NCBI GenBank assembly: GCA_949316235.1
Contig: OX438758.1
Coordinates: 1,337,772-1,401,771 of the forward strand
Reading direction: 5' to 3'
Source: Oegoconia quadripuncta
Taxonomy: Eukaryota; Arthropoda; Insecta; Lepidoptera; Autostichidae
DNA: 64,000 nucleotides
The notes beneath the pieces were generated by a model, which ran no database searches, had not been told where the DNA came from, and was given only the letters and a program-made list of their open reading frames with translations. Position numbers and translations under genes: made by a program. Below, in pieces: positions 10,352 through 21,709 of this stretch (the first letter of the stretch is position 1; every line of letters starts with the position of its first letter).

Positions 10352-12382
10352 TCATGAAATGCTTGTGGTAACTGTATTGATAATAGATAGGTAGTTTGAA
10401 ATAAAAAAAACTTGCATTTTAAAATATCGTTTTATTAAACAGTAGGTGTACATTGTGCTATACATAGTTAAATCTGAATCTGAATCACTGGAAACGTCGT
10501 CGCTATCATCGTCGCTATTGGTAACTCGAATAACGATTTCATTGTCGATTATGGTATCAATTCTTATGTCCCTGTCGTAATCATCTAAAATCAGTTTACG
10601 AGTCTTTTCAACCACTTTTGCCCAGTCGTCTCGTGTGACCTTGTCACAACCGTTTTTAAGCAGCTCCATCATTTTATTAGTGCTAAAGGGCGGAGACGTG
10701 TTGTGACGAGCTGCGTAACCTATAATGAAAGTATGAAATCTAATTATTCAGTGCTTTTGTAGAATAAATCAAACCACCAGAAAAATTTTATTTTAAAAAC
10801 ATTAATAATAAATATATAATTTATAAATATATAATAAAATAAATTAAAAAATTAAAAATACGACTGCCGTTAATAAAAGCGAACTAAAAAGTTAGAAATA
10901 AATTGTGAATTATTGATTATATAATTTGCCACATTGCTTTTATTATGACATGACATAGCCTATGTCACCCGGAATAACGTAAGGATCCTAACAATACCTC
11001 ATACATCAAAATCGGTTAAGGCGTTTAGTAGGTATGGTGAAATAAAGAAATTCACACACATACATGAAATCTGAAACATTACAATCGTTTTTTTGGGAAG
11101 TCGTGTAAAAAAAACACACTGTCTACCGTTAGCTATGGTGAACTATGAATAATTCCAGTAGTTACTTTATTTTTGATAGTCCCCTGACTGCAGTTAATAC
11201 ATTTTAGGAATAATGTTAGAATAAATAAACGTACAAATATACATACAAAACCCTGAAATTTGGGCAGTCGTGTAAAAATAAGAAAAAGTGATTACCTTTG
11301 ATTTGTCCCCATATCAACTCGATGGCATTGTATTGACAATGATAGGGCGGAATTCGGAGAACACGATGTCCATGTGCCAGAGCCAGTTCATCGATTTCAT
11401 ATCGTAATTTTGCAGCTTTGTTTTGCTTCACTAATTTTATTAAGTCAGCCGTCAGCATTTGGTCATTCGTTTCAATACCGTTTTTTTCGAGCCAGACCAT
11501 GAGTTCGCTTTTTTTGTTGGCCTGAGTAGGCGCTTTATCCACTTGTACGGAATGGTATGATGCATTGTCCATTATGATCACCGATGGCTCTGGCAGGCTG
11601 GGTAATAACTGATTTTCAAACCAGTTTTTAAAAGTTTCAGCATCCATCTCCTCGTGGTAGTCGGAAGTGCTTTTTGACGTAAAAGCAAGCAGCCCATTCT
11701 CTACAAAGCCACATCCAGCCGAACCGGCGTGGCATATAATAAGTCGAGCTCCTTTTCCCATTGGCACTTTTGACGTGGATGCTTTCGTATCATCAGTCCA
11801 CGATCGTGAAACCGTATGGTTGGCATTTAACCATGTCCCATCTATAAATACCACGTTATCCCAAGACGAAATTTTTTTTGCTTCCCTTAAAAATTCATTT
11901 CGTTTTAAAATTATATCGAATCGCTCCATCATAATCTTGCGTTTGTCAGTTTGTTTATACGCAAACCCAATTTTTTTCAATATATTCGATAGTGCCGTTT
12001 TTCCTCCATTAAACAAGCCAGCCTCTTTAAGCGATATCAAAAGCATTCTTCTATTTGGAAACTCATTTCTTGTATAATAATTGTAAATATGATTTCTGAT
12101 AGCATCTGCATTAAAATCGTCAATATCCATCACGGGCTTCGTTCTCCTCTTTTTCTTGGGTGTCCTTAACACATTGTCTTCACTTCCAGAGGCGCCGAAT
12201 TTTTCTTTATTAATGTTGTATAATGTTTTAACACTGATTTCAAGTGCTTGAGAAACGCGCTCTTTTACTTGGGTGACAGGCACTAATGGTCCGCCATTTT
12301 GTGCCTCACGCTCGAAATAGGCTTGTAATTTCAAAACAAGCTCACGGCATCCACTATTTAAAGTTTTTCCTCGTTTCGACAT
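10352..12382 (-). CDS. Sailor-like transposase (484 aa, two exons)
   Basis: Exon 1 is 12382-11296 and exon 2 is 10719-10352. The donor GTAATC and the acceptor (TTATAG) join ATC AAA G|GT TAC in frame, giving 485 codons with the stop. The start chosen is the ATG of MSKRGKTLNSGC. The longer frame upstream lies in a 5' tandem duplication. Catalytic residues are visible: D in VVFIDGTW, D in VIIMDNASYH and E in YNAIELIWGQ. I count 82 residues between the last two, matching the DD82E (Sailor) family of IS630/Tc1/mariner and not the usual DD34. The intron falls just after the catalytic Glu. An acidic Ser/Asp tail follows. No stop or frameshift is seen, so it may be functional. Confidence 0.82.
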
Positions 12383-12392
12383 TTCGAATAAG

Positions 12393-12548
12393 AAGTCCAA
12401 TCTCAAAGCAGAATCGGAATCCAATTTCAAGCCAAAGTCAACGTATAAAACAGAAACAACAAACACTTCGAATATTAAGTCCAATCACAAAGCAGAATCA
12501 GAATCCAATTTCAAGCCAAAGTCAACGTATAAAACAGAAACAACAAAC
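12393..12548 (-). repeat. 84-bp tandem duplication upstream of Sailor transposase
   Basis: The block starting AAGTCCAAT at 12393 recurs at 12477 with few differences and a shorter second copy. It lies just before the ATG at 12382. It could be promoter or 5' UTR sequence and explains the spurious N-terminal extension of the frame. Confidence 0.6.
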
Positions 12549-13077
12549 AAAAGATAGCCGGAGGAACGTAGTAGCGCGCACGAGTACGTGAGACTACTGA
12601 CTCGCGGCGGGCGACCGCGGGCGACGCCGGTCGTTTGCAGGTAAAAACAAAATGGCGGCGCTAACTTAGGCAAGGTGGGGATAGTCATTACTTTATTATA
12701 TTACTCGGATTACAACGTAACAAAATAACTGTTATTTATTTCTGACAAAATAATAACCGTTAATCTTGACACTCAACCTACGTTACAAATACGATAACAA
12801 TAGTGACATCACTATTATTAAGAAAAAATAACTATAAAACGTAACCTTTTTATTGAAGTTTCGTGAATACAAAACACCCATTTTATTGTTCTTTAAATGC
12901 AAAAATAATACCGAATATATATTGTGTTATTATTATTAAGTCAAAAATAATATTTATTTCATTTTTATATGCTCATAAACTAAAGAATTATTTGTTTAAA
13001 AATTTCAAAGATTGATAGGTGTTACATTCTATTGCACCGTTCACATGTCAAATCGGTAATCTCTCGGCGGCTCTACT

Positions 13078-13508
13078 TATAAATTATAAATACATGATGA
13101 TTCAATGACAAGTCAACGGGACGTCAGAACGTCGAAAGGGTAGTCTAATGTTCTATGGAAGACCATAGATAGACCAATGATCTACCAATCAACCAAATAG
13201 GTAGTCTATTAAACAATGATTAATCAATGGCAAATTACTTGTTGTCAAATTGGTACGCTACTCCATTATTTGACGTTTCATACGATCATGATGGTACCAA
13301 TGATTGACAGATGTGGTGTCACTTTACAAAAGTAGCCTAGAAAACGAAATTGTTCATCTGGCGCTCCCGACTTCTTATAAATTCATGTGAAATTCTCAGA
13401 TTATAGTGTTGGGGTGTATATAAGTTTTTTTTTACGCACCCTTATCGACACTCTGACCGAGTTTAATACGGAAAATAGTGATCTTTTTGACTTGGACATT
13501 CTGCACCC
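13078..13508 (+). promoter_or_regulatory. Harbinger A 5' region with TATA box
   Basis: TATATAAG at 13417-13424 lies about 85 bases before the transposase ATG at 13509. It is followed by TTTACGCACCCTTATCGACA, a motif also found at about 29517 and, inverted, at about 38319. Confidence 0.45.
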
Positions 13509-13694
13509 ATGCATCCTGTAAATTTTACTCTACGTCGGCGATTATTAGAAATCGCCTACAGGCAAGACATAGCAGCCCAAGAGCGGCAGAACCGGCGGCG
13601 AGACCGCGCAATCCTGCGGGCAAATATTGATGCCTTTTTGCTCCCGGACGTTGAATTTGTCCGCACGTTCCGGCTGACGAAGGATGGCGTAAGG
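13509..13694 (+). pseudogene. Harbinger A transposase, start of exon 1
   Basis: From the ATG at 13509 the frame runs 62 codons through RRRDRAILRANIDAF and VEFVRTFRLTKDGVR, the usual N-terminus of Harbinger transposases (compare VEFLKTYRLSKDLVR at 63623-63847). It is then interrupted by Harbinger C. The reading continues at 20445 (LLAEDLNQLIPKEGRR). Flanking AGG and AGA would be the 3-bp duplication. Confidence 0.75.
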
Positions 13695-13918
13695 CTCAAC
13701 TCACACCGAAAGAGCGGCGAAGGTCAGCGGAGCGCAGCAACCCGCTCGGTAGAGAAGGCGCGAGGAATCCCGCGACTGCTCGAGAAGTCGCTGGAATGCG
13801 AGAGAAGTCGCGGGACTCCGCGCGCCTTCTCGAGCCCGCCCGCGATGAATTCACGGGTCGTTCTATGCGCAGTTCACTTTCAACAAAACTCGAGGAAACT
13901 TGTGTTTATGCAGTGAAA

Positions 13919-16387
13919 ATGGGTATTTTGGATTTAATTATTATTGCACATGTAATTGAAGAAGAGGAAGAGGCCGAAGATATAAGGAGGGAAAGATTTA
14001 AAAGAAAAAGAAATTTTTGGGTACACGCCATGTGGAAGAAGAGACGTTTGTTTGGCCAATTTCAAACATTTTGCACAAATTTACATCTGTATCCTAGCAT
14101 TCATTATGACTATTATAAAATGAACTATAACAAATTTGAAAGTTTGTTGAAAATTCTCAGGCCACATATTCAAAAACAAAATACCAATTATAGATTGGCT
14201 ATTTCCGCTGAAGAAAGACTATCGGTCTGCCTCAGGTGAGTAAATAAATAAAAAGTATATTGTTCAATTGTATTGTTATTTATTGTTCAACATTACTACT
14301 CCAACAAAAACATTGTTTGAAAGAAAATTTAGGCAACAGTTCTTTAATAGTCAAATGTCGTATTGATAATTGGTTTCTTCACGCAATACAGAATCAGAGG
14401 ATCTTTGTTGTGATTTCGACATAGCGTGTGGTATATAAGGCGACGGAGGTGGGTCGAATGAACTAGAGTTTGAATAAATCGGAAGTGAGGAGTTCTCGTA
14501 GATATTTTCTGTGTTCGTTTCTTGATAACTTGTTGAAGTCGACGGTATTTTGGATGGTTTGTATGAAAACGATGTAATAGTTTTTTTTTCTGCAGCCGGT
14601 ATTATTGATGGTGTGTATGAAAAGGATGTGGTTGGAATGTTTGAATTTTCTGTCACAGATCTAGGACTGATACTGGTTGTTTCCAATGCATACTTTGAAG
14701 AAGATGATATGGTTGTATTATTTCCTGTGGCAGATAAGTCGAATTCAGCTGTATCTCGTGTCATGTTACCACCGGTGTCATCGGCAAGTCTTATTTCCGT
14801 TTCATTTATAAGGCGGAAAATTTCTCCTTTTAATTTGGCTTGAATATTTTTAGGCATTGTTTTCACAGTTCGGCCCATGGTTAAGAAAAAGCTAATGGTT
14901 GGGTCATCTTCTATTTGCTTGTCTTCAATATATTGTTTGAACAATAAATTTGACATTTTGAGAGGCTGTTCGTTGGATGAAGAGGTCCGGTTTGATAGCT
15001 GCGACTGTGGCCGTGGTGACGGTGATAACTGCGACTGTGGCCGTGGTGAGGGTAAAAGCTGCGTCTGCGGTCTTGGTGACATAGACTGATATTCGCCATC
15101 TGTGGTAATATCTGAATCTTCTGGCGAACTCGTTAAATTTGAAATTTGTTTCCTGCTTTTCATGAAGGGTTTTATGAATGCTAATTCTTTTTCAAATTTT
15201 AATGGGCGTTCTACTGTTCTAGCTGACCCACTTCTACTCTCTCTTAATGAAATGCCCTTTCTATAACTATCTCGTAATTTCTTCCAAGACTTTTGGCAAT
15301 CCTCCACTGAAAATAGCAGTAATATAATTATTCATATAACAATCTTGTTATGTTTTTATGGTTTTTATTTTTTTATGATGGTAAATAATAATATACACAC
15401 ACGGACAAAAGTAGACAACTACTGGGGCTGTTACTCTTGATTTGTCGATATGTGTAACTATAACTGGTGATAATAATTATATTTTGTTTCAGATTTCTAA
15501 CTACTGCTATCAGTTTCAAAGCGCTAGCTCACGAGTATCGAATGGGATATAGTACTGTACTTCTAATTGTTCACGAAACTTGCTCCGCGATATGGAAGTG
15601 TTTACGGCCGCGTGTTATGCCAAAACCGACAGCTGAGCTATGGACCAAACTAGCAAAAGAATTTGAAACACAATGGAATTTTCCTAACTGTATAGGAGCC
15701 ATAGATGGCAAACATGTTAATATAAGAGCACCATGGAACAGCGGCAGTCAATTTTATAACTATAAAAAATTTTTCAGTGTAGTTTTGTTAGCCATAGCTG
15801 ATGCAAATTATCGATTCGTTGTAGTCGATATTGGAGCATATGGTCGCAATAGTGATAGTGGCATTTTAAGCAGCTCAAGATTAGGACAATCATTGAATAA
15901 TAATACACTGGATATACCACCTAATAAATGTTTGCCAGGTACGACAGAAGCATTGCCACATGTTTTTGTTGGAGATGAGGCTTTCCCGTTACACGAACAC
16001 ATAATGAGACCTTTTCCTGGAAACCAAGTGTCGACAGACGTCGAGAAGAAAATATTTAATTATCGCCTGAGCCGTGCAAGACGTATTATAGAGAGCAGTT
16101 TCGGAATACTAACACAAAAATTTGAGATTTTTCAAAAGAGAATTAAAATGCAACCCAAATACCTAGACATTATGATATTAGCGTGCACTTGTTTACATAA
16201 TTACCTAAGAAATGATGAAATATTTGAAGACATAATTGAAACAGTGCCAATAAATAGTATATTACAAAATTTTCGAGCGGATTCTGTTTCCCGAGAAAAT
16301 GCTATGTGTATAAGAGATAAATTTAAGACTTATTTTAATTCTTGTGGTGCAGTTTCTTGGCAAAACGAAATGATTTCCCGTAGTTGA
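13919..16387 (+). CDS. Harbinger C transposase (403 aa, two exons)
   Basis: Exon 1 is 13919-14235 (donor GTGAGT) and exon 2 is 15493-16387 (acceptor TTTCAG). Together they make 404 codons with stop and no break. The N-terminus has an acidic run and KRKRNFWVHAMW, typical of these proteins. The catalytic core shows D in GAIDGKHV, D in GRNSDSGI, and E in YRLSRARRIIESSFGI (DDE_Tnp_4 family). It would cut and rejoin DNA at the element ends, working with the MADF partner encoded by the same element. The MADF gene's second exon lies antisense inside this intron. I see no defect in the protein. Confidence 0.88.
14351..15306 (-). CDS. Harbinger C MADF/Myb-like protein, exon 2
   Basis: The acceptor (TTTTCAG) precedes exon 2 at 15306. 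Reading continues from exon 1 at the right end of the element (S|V EDCQKSWKKLRDSYRKG), which completes a MADF DNA-binding domain. A low-complexity Ser/Pro middle follows, with three SPRPQ-type repeats near 15085-15000, and then a C-terminal part (NNTTISSSSKYALETT). Exons 1 and 2 total 365 codons with stop. The protein is the accessory DNA-binding partner of Harbinger transposases. The exon lies wholly inside the transposase intron on the opposite strand. Confidence 0.8.
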
Positions 16388-16474
16388 ATAGATTTAATAT
16401 CAAAATGGTGTGAAGTTTTACAAAAGACTGCGCCGTATGTAAACTAACGAGTTCTACAATTTGCTGATGACATC

Positions 16475-17034
16475 GGGTTCGTCTCCTCTGATCACGTGAT
16501 CCGTTACAGGTGGAAACGGATCACGCTAAAACTGCACTCGAATCGCGATATCAGATGATGTAAAACTCACCCTGTATAGGTTCTTACTTTTTTATTGTAT
16601 GTATACATATTTTAAGGAGTTGTTCTACCCATCAATTTTATTTTATTATTTGATCGGTTTGTATGGAGCAGCTGATATTTATTTGCGAATTCCAAAGTTG
16701 TCTCCATAGTGAAAGTTGTTCAGATTGATGGGAACGACAACCCCTTAAAATATGTACCTAATATTAAAAAATAAAAAAAACACCCTATATATAAATCAGA
16801 TATTGAAGATTTAGCATGTTTTACTGAAAGAAGACATCATTTTCTTAACAATAAATCCACACAGCAGATGACCGATATCCGTGGACTCAATGTTTTTTTT
16901 TTTGTGAAACTGATATCGCGATCAGTTGCGACAAAATTTTACATTTTTTGTAAGGGAAACTGATATCGCGATCAGACCACACGGATGTAATGTAAGTAGT
17001 GGAATCGGATCGCGTGATCAGAGGAGACGAACCC
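16475..17034. mobile_element. MITE with GGGTTCGTCTCC ends
   Basis: GGGTTCGTCTCCTCTGATCA at 16475 matches the reverse complement of the end at 17034 over about 28 bases with one change. Inner inverted copies of CTGATATCGCG follow. There is no coding frame. GACATC occurs on both sides (16469-16474 and 17037-17042), so a 6-bp duplication is possible but not exact at the right edge. It lies between the transposase 3' end of Harbinger C and Harbinger B. Confidence 0.55.
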
Positions 17035-17295
17035 ACGACATCGCAACAAGTTAAAGTTATTTTTATTAAAATATAAAAAAATGTATTATTTGAATTTTTA
17101 AATAAAAATACATATTATTTATGGGCTCGTACACAAAACTGCGATGCGACGCGATGCGTATTCGCAACGCAGAAAATTACGACACGAATTGCTGCGATGC
17201 GATTTCGTGCGGCAAGGCGTCTCCCAGGGTGACCATTCCTTCGACGACCGTCAACCGTACTAAACGTATTTTTAAATTGAAAAATAGGTCGTGAC

Positions 17296-19287
17296 ATGGA
17301 TCGTAAAAAGAAGTGTGCACTTTTGTTATTGCTTAGGAGATACAGGAAAAAGAAACAAAGAAGATTTTGGGTTCATCCATTTATTACTATTATGAATCCC
17401 GATGGGAACTATTTCCATCTAAAATATGAAGCTTTGAAAACCGACGAAAAAAAATTTTTTGATTATTTTAGAATGAGCATATCTTCATTCGAACAGCTTT
17501 TAAGTTTATTATCACCATATCTTCAGAAACGATCGTACAAGGGGAGAATTCCTGTTATGCCTCTGGAAATGATTGGCCTCACTATTCGGTAAGTAAAGTA
17601 AAACAACAATTGTTTACATTCGTTTTTATTGTGAAAAGAGTTTTCCAAATATTACAATCGATAAAATTTACGTAAAATCAAAGTCTTCTTCATTTGAAAG
17701 TGTGGTTAATATGCTTGAGTTAGAAAAATCATTACTAGGTGAATCAATTTGATCTGGTATGTTACTAGTAGATGACTGTGGACGTATCAGTGGCGTTTGT
17801 TGAGATGTAGCAAAATGTTGAGTTTGATAGCCACCCTGGTAGTTGCTATTCGGATAGTAGTAGCCGTGAGGTTGATGCAATTCTGTTAAAATTTGAAGAA
17901 CTCTGCTCTGACAGATTAGTGTTTTATTGTCATCTAATCTTTCAAGTGACGGTAGAATACCTTTAAAAAAAGATAAGTGTCTATTCTCCGGTACCTTTAA
18001 AATCTTTACAATATCATCTTCAAAATTATCTTTAACCATCTTTCTTTTTGCTGGCTGCTTTTGGTAATGTGTTTTAGATGTACCTTCTTGATTATCTGGC
18101 TCATTTTCTGATTCATTTATACTGTTAGTGGTCTCATTTTGTAAATTTTTCTTAAGAAATTGTAATTGTTTGTACAGATGGTATTCTTTTATATTTTTTG
18201 ATCCAGACCCTGACCTATTTGCATCTTTGAGTTTCTTTTCGTATTTATTAAAGGTATCCTTAATCCCCCTCCATCTTTGTGTTACTGAATTACCTGCAAA
18301 AAAATAGACAATATTTAATTTATGTATCTTTATATCGTTCTTTACTTTTCAAGTTTGTTATATAAATTAATCTTATTTTTCTATTTATGTTACAGATTCC
18401 TAGCGACCGGAAATGAAATCAGAAATATACATTTAGATTATTATCGAGGTATAAGTACAGTTGCTCAGATAATACGATTAGTTTGTAGTGCAATATGGAA
18501 ATTTTGTTTAAATGAAAACATACCAAAACTAACGCAACAGCTATTTGAAGAAATTGCTGCGAACTTTGATAAGAAAGCCAACTTCCCTAACTGTATTGGA
18601 GCCGTTGATGGGAAACATATTCGAATTCGTAGTCCCTCAAACAGCGGATCACTTTTTTTTAATTACAAGGGCTACAATTCAATAGTTTTGTTGGCTATTG
18701 TTGACTCGAAATACAGATTCATCTATGTGGACATAGGAGCATATGGAAAGGAAAGCGACTCCACTATTTTCCACAACACGAAACTGTACGACTTACTGAT
18801 GAGAGGTGACTTGCCTATACCAACATCGAGGCCTTTACCGGGTTTTCAAGAACCGGTTCCATTTGTTTTTGTCGGAGACGAAGCTTTTTCTATTTCGAAT
18901 AATGTCATGCGCCCTTATTCTGGCAAGCATTTGTCTGTTAAACAAAAAGTATTCAACTACCGTTTGAGTAGGGCAAGAAGATATGTCGAGTGTACTTTCG
19001 GCATACTGGCCAATAAGTGGCGAATATTTCACCGACCCATCAACGTCTCATATAATTTTGCAATAGACATTGTCAAGGCTTGTTGCATACTACATAACTT
19101 TGTAATTAACCGTGATGGATTAGATACCCCTGATGAAATGATCATAGATGATTCCGAACTACAACCACTTCAACAAGGGTCGAATGCAGGTAGTCAGGTA
19201 GTAAGTGCAAATATAATAAGAAACGAATATTCGGATTACTTTACTAGTGAAGTTGGAGCATTAAGCTGGCAACTACAAAAAATTTAA
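17296..19287 (+). CDS. Harbinger B transposase (394 aa, two exons)
   Basis: Exon 1 is 17296-17588 and exon 2 is 18396-19287 (donor GTAAGT, acceptor TTACAG). They join at ATT CG|A TTC to give 395 codons with stop. The N-terminus is basic (RYRKKKQRRFWVHPF). The core shows D in GAVDGKHIRI, D in GKESDSTIF, and E in YRLSRARRYVECTFGI. It would mobilise the element together with the MADF protein on the opposite strand. No defect is visible. Confidence 0.92.
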
Positions 19288-19699
19288 GAATATACAATGT
19301 GGCTTACATTGTTTTTCGCTTTCTTGATAATAAGTCAATACAACAGGAACAAAAGGATCACACTGCAAAACAAAAGAGTAACTCGCTGTCGACACCGTCG
19401 ACACCTAAACATTGGAAACAATTTAAAGAATATTTTTTGTAATTATATGAATAGAATGTTTGATTTGTAGGTAGTTTTAGTAAAAAGAAATTATACTTAA
19501 TAAATGTATTTGTCTACTTACCAAGCTTAGTTTTTTCATTGTTTTCTTTTTCCTCAAAATTTGGAAATAAACTTTTACATACGTCCTTCCAAGCATCTTG
19601 TTTGATGAATTTGTTTTTATAATCTTCATTACTAGTGTCCCAAAGAACAGGGCGCTCCTCAATCAGTGATATTAAAAAATCAACGTCGTACTCTGTCAT
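17668..19699 (-). CDS. Harbinger B MADF protein (267 aa, two exons)
   Basis: Exon 1 is 19699-19522 and exon 2 is 18293-17668 (donor GTAAGT, acceptor TTTGCAG), 268 codons with stop. Exon 1 reads MTEYDVDFLISLIEERPVLW, and exon 2 starts GNSVTQRWRGIKDTFNKYEK, completing the MADF fold. The C-terminal part holds the conserved FFKGILPSLERLDDN helix seen in MADF/BESS proteins of Harbingers. Exon 2 is antisense inside the transposase intron (17589-18395), and exon 1 lies beyond the transposase stop. The two genes therefore overlap in span but not in exons. Confidence 0.85.
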
Positions 19700-19954
19700 T
19701 TTTTTACATTAAAGTACACGTCTTGCCCACGCGCAGTCCCAGGGCGAACTAAAATGGCGCCAACAAGTGTGACGAAACATCGCAGGAATGAGCGATGCGA
19801 ATCAATTCGCAAGTTCTTGCGATGCGTAGAGGGAGCTCGCAGATTTTTGCGATGCGACGTCGCATCGCAGTTTTGTGTACGAGCCCTATATACGTTTTTC
19901 TTTTGCTCCCAGTTCAGCAGTGAAGCAAATAAAAATAATTAAACAAATACATAC

Positions 19955-20093
19955 CAGACATATTCATTTCAGCGCCCACTTTTTGCCAAGCGTTATTTTT
20001 CATGTGTTTATCGCTGTAATGCCTTGATTTTACATTGTATAGGCAGTCGTACATTTGCACCAAATAAATAAGCTTTTCTTCATCCATTTCCAT
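19955..20093 (-). CDS. Harbinger C MADF/Myb-like protein, exon 1
   Basis: The ATG at 20093 opens MEMDEEKLIYLVQMYDCLYN, the first helix of a MADF domain. It ends MNMS with one spare base before the donor GTATGT at 19954. Exon 2 is 4.6 kb away at 15306 because Harbinger B lies in the intron. The phases match (1 + 2). Confidence 0.78.
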
Positions 20094-20444
20094 CACTCCT
20101 GTATTCGTTGCACTGCAAGGAATGAATGCGAAATAGCGAATGCCCGCTGCCCGCGCGCAATAGACGCGCGCGGGGGTGGGGGCGAGGGGCGGGATATTGC
20201 CAGCGGCCGCCCGCGACTGCTCGAACATTCTCGGGACTTCCCCCGACTTCTCGCGCAGGCGCACGGCTCCGTTTATGGAATTCGCCGGAATTCCCGCGGC
20301 TCCGCGGGCATCCGCGCGCCTCGTTCGAGTTTCTCATGCGATAATGAGTATTATAGTAATGAAAATAAAGTTAAAATTCTCATGACACTGAAACTGCGCT
20401 CCGCTTCGCTGCGCTTCGACGCTCTTTTGGTGTGAGTTGAGAGA

Positions 20445-20914
20445 TTGTTGGCAGAGGACCTCAATCAACTCATACCAAAAGAGGGCAGGCGTAATGGGAT
20501 CCCGGTGATGTTGAAGGTATGTTATAATTGTAGCTATTTAACCTCAATTTGAACCTAGATGGGATCCACCTAGTGGGTCATCCTGCGGCGGCTTATAAAG
20601 TAGTTTTGACTTTATTGTGTAATCTAAATAAAATGGCTTGTTTAAGTTTGGTGTATCTCTGACCACCCCATTTGGGATGAAGGTTGTGAGTATATGTATG
20701 TATGTAATAAGTATAAATGTAAAACATCTGTTAAAAGAATAAAAGCTTTATTATATCATATTTGTATTTTTTGTATTTTCAGGACCTGAGGGCTGACGCT
20801 GACGCTATTATGCGGCAAAATGACGACAGCAACCGTCGCGTCAACAACGACCTTCTGGACGGTCGCGCACTGCAGCGAGCTCTCGTAGAAAGGCTGTGGA
20901 GAGAAAGAAATTAA
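20445..20914 (+). pseudogene. Harbinger A transposase, rest of exon 1 and last exon
   Basis: 20445-20516 continues exon 1 (LLAEDLNQLIPKEGRR, ending VMLK at a GTATGT donor). After an acceptor at 20781-20782, the exon 20783-20914 reads DLRADADAIMRQNDDSN to a terminal VERLWRERN, like the last residues of Harbinger transposases. The whole DDE core that should lie between is missing, so this copy could only be moved by a related enzyme. Confidence 0.7.
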
Positions 20915-21125
20915 TTTACTTTTATACAACATTATTGTATATAATTATGTGCTGTGAAGTACAGGATTTACCTATCTATTTTTTTAACACATTCGACTTG
21001 GCAATTCGACAAAATATATTATTATAAAATGTATAACAAAATTTTTAATGAAGTCAAGTGCAAGTCTCTTTCTCGCTGACGCTAAAAATAAAATAATTGT
21101 AATAATATGGACTTTAGTTTATTAC

Positions 21126-21541
21126 CTGTTTTACTTAATTCAGCTTTCTGTGCTTTCACCTTCTTCAAGACTTTACTCTTGAACTCTGAATAAAAACTGA
21201 TACAAAACTGATAAATATCAGATTCAGATGATTTATTTGTAATAGTCTTATTAATATTTAAATTATGTCAACATGACCATTTGTGAATTAGACGTTATGG
21301 GACAGTTGACAATATGAACCTAAAAGATGCACATCTTAATATATTTGGTCATCAGGTTCAGTTAAATTACGGTCTTTTGAAATTTACTCACCGCCTATAC
21401 TATTTAATATCAGCGCATTGTTGCCACAAACATTGCGCCTTGCTCCGTCCTTCGGTAGTCCTATTACAGCGGCCAAGTGCCAGCTCTGGATAGGCCTCCA
21501 AAAACTCAATCAGAGCTTGTAATTTGTTCCGCACTCACAAA
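21126..21541 (-). pseudogene. Harbinger A Myb/SANT-like protein, broken
   Basis: The segment 21530-21392 reads RNKLQALIEFLEAYPELALG and QCLWQQCAD, with a small deletion before LNSIG and a GTGAGT donor. The exon 21185-21126 reads FKSKVLKKVKAQKAELSKTG. Together they resemble the Myb/SANT-like DNA-binding domain of Harbinger accessory proteins. The frame shift after QQCAD and the lack of a clear start suggest decay. The position, at the right end on the minus strand, matches the other Harbingers here. Confidence 0.6.
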
Positions 21542-21709
21542 AGTCTGTAACAAAAATTTTATGGAATGAGATAGGTTTATGAAATGATTTTGACTAAAGG
21601 CCAATAATTGATTGTGTTTGTAAAATATTAACTTCGATTTTCATGTAGTCACATTTCTTACAGGTTGGTTACTCATCTTCTTTTCACTGTTTTTAACAAA
21701 TAACAACAA

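Larger units (their letters stand above)
10279..13077 (-). mobile_element. Sailor-like (DD82E) IS630/Tc1/mariner transposon
   Basis: The terminal inverted repeats are 37 bases and perfect. They start AGTAGAGCCGCCGAGAGATT at 10279, and the reverse complement ends at 13077. A TA lies at 10278-10279 and another at 13078-13079, consistent with TA duplication. One two-exon transposase is encoded on the minus strand. It sits 13 bases inside the left end of Harbinger A. Confidence 0.85.
17123..19886 (+). mobile_element. Harbinger B, apparently complete
   Basis: The 29-base inverted repeats are perfect, starting GGGCTCGTACACAAAACTGC at 17123 and ending in the complement at 19886. The direct duplication TAT is at 17120-17122 and 19887-19889. 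GCGATGCG motifs recur inside both ends and may be transposase-binding sites. Both genes are open, with consistent splice sites. Exact ends, intact genes and an exact duplication suggest a recent insertion into the MADF intron of Harbinger C. Confidence 0.92.
13695..20441 (+). mobile_element. Harbinger C
   Basis: The inverted ends are CTCAACTCACACC at 13695-13707 and 20429-20441, continuing imperfectly through AAAGAGCG. The subterminal regions are GC-rich, with CGCGACTGCTCGA repeated on both sides. The flanks AGG (13692-13694) and AGA (20442-20444) fit a 3-bp duplication with one change. It holds an intact transposase on the plus strand and a MADF gene on the minus strand whose long intron contains Harbinger B. 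Confidence 0.82.

Noticed and set aside
11667..12077. 136-codon plus frame
   Set aside because: It is the antisense shadow of the Sailor transposase.
20055..20435. 126-codon GC-rich plus frame
   Set aside because: It lies across the right subterminal region of Harbinger C and shows biased composition only.
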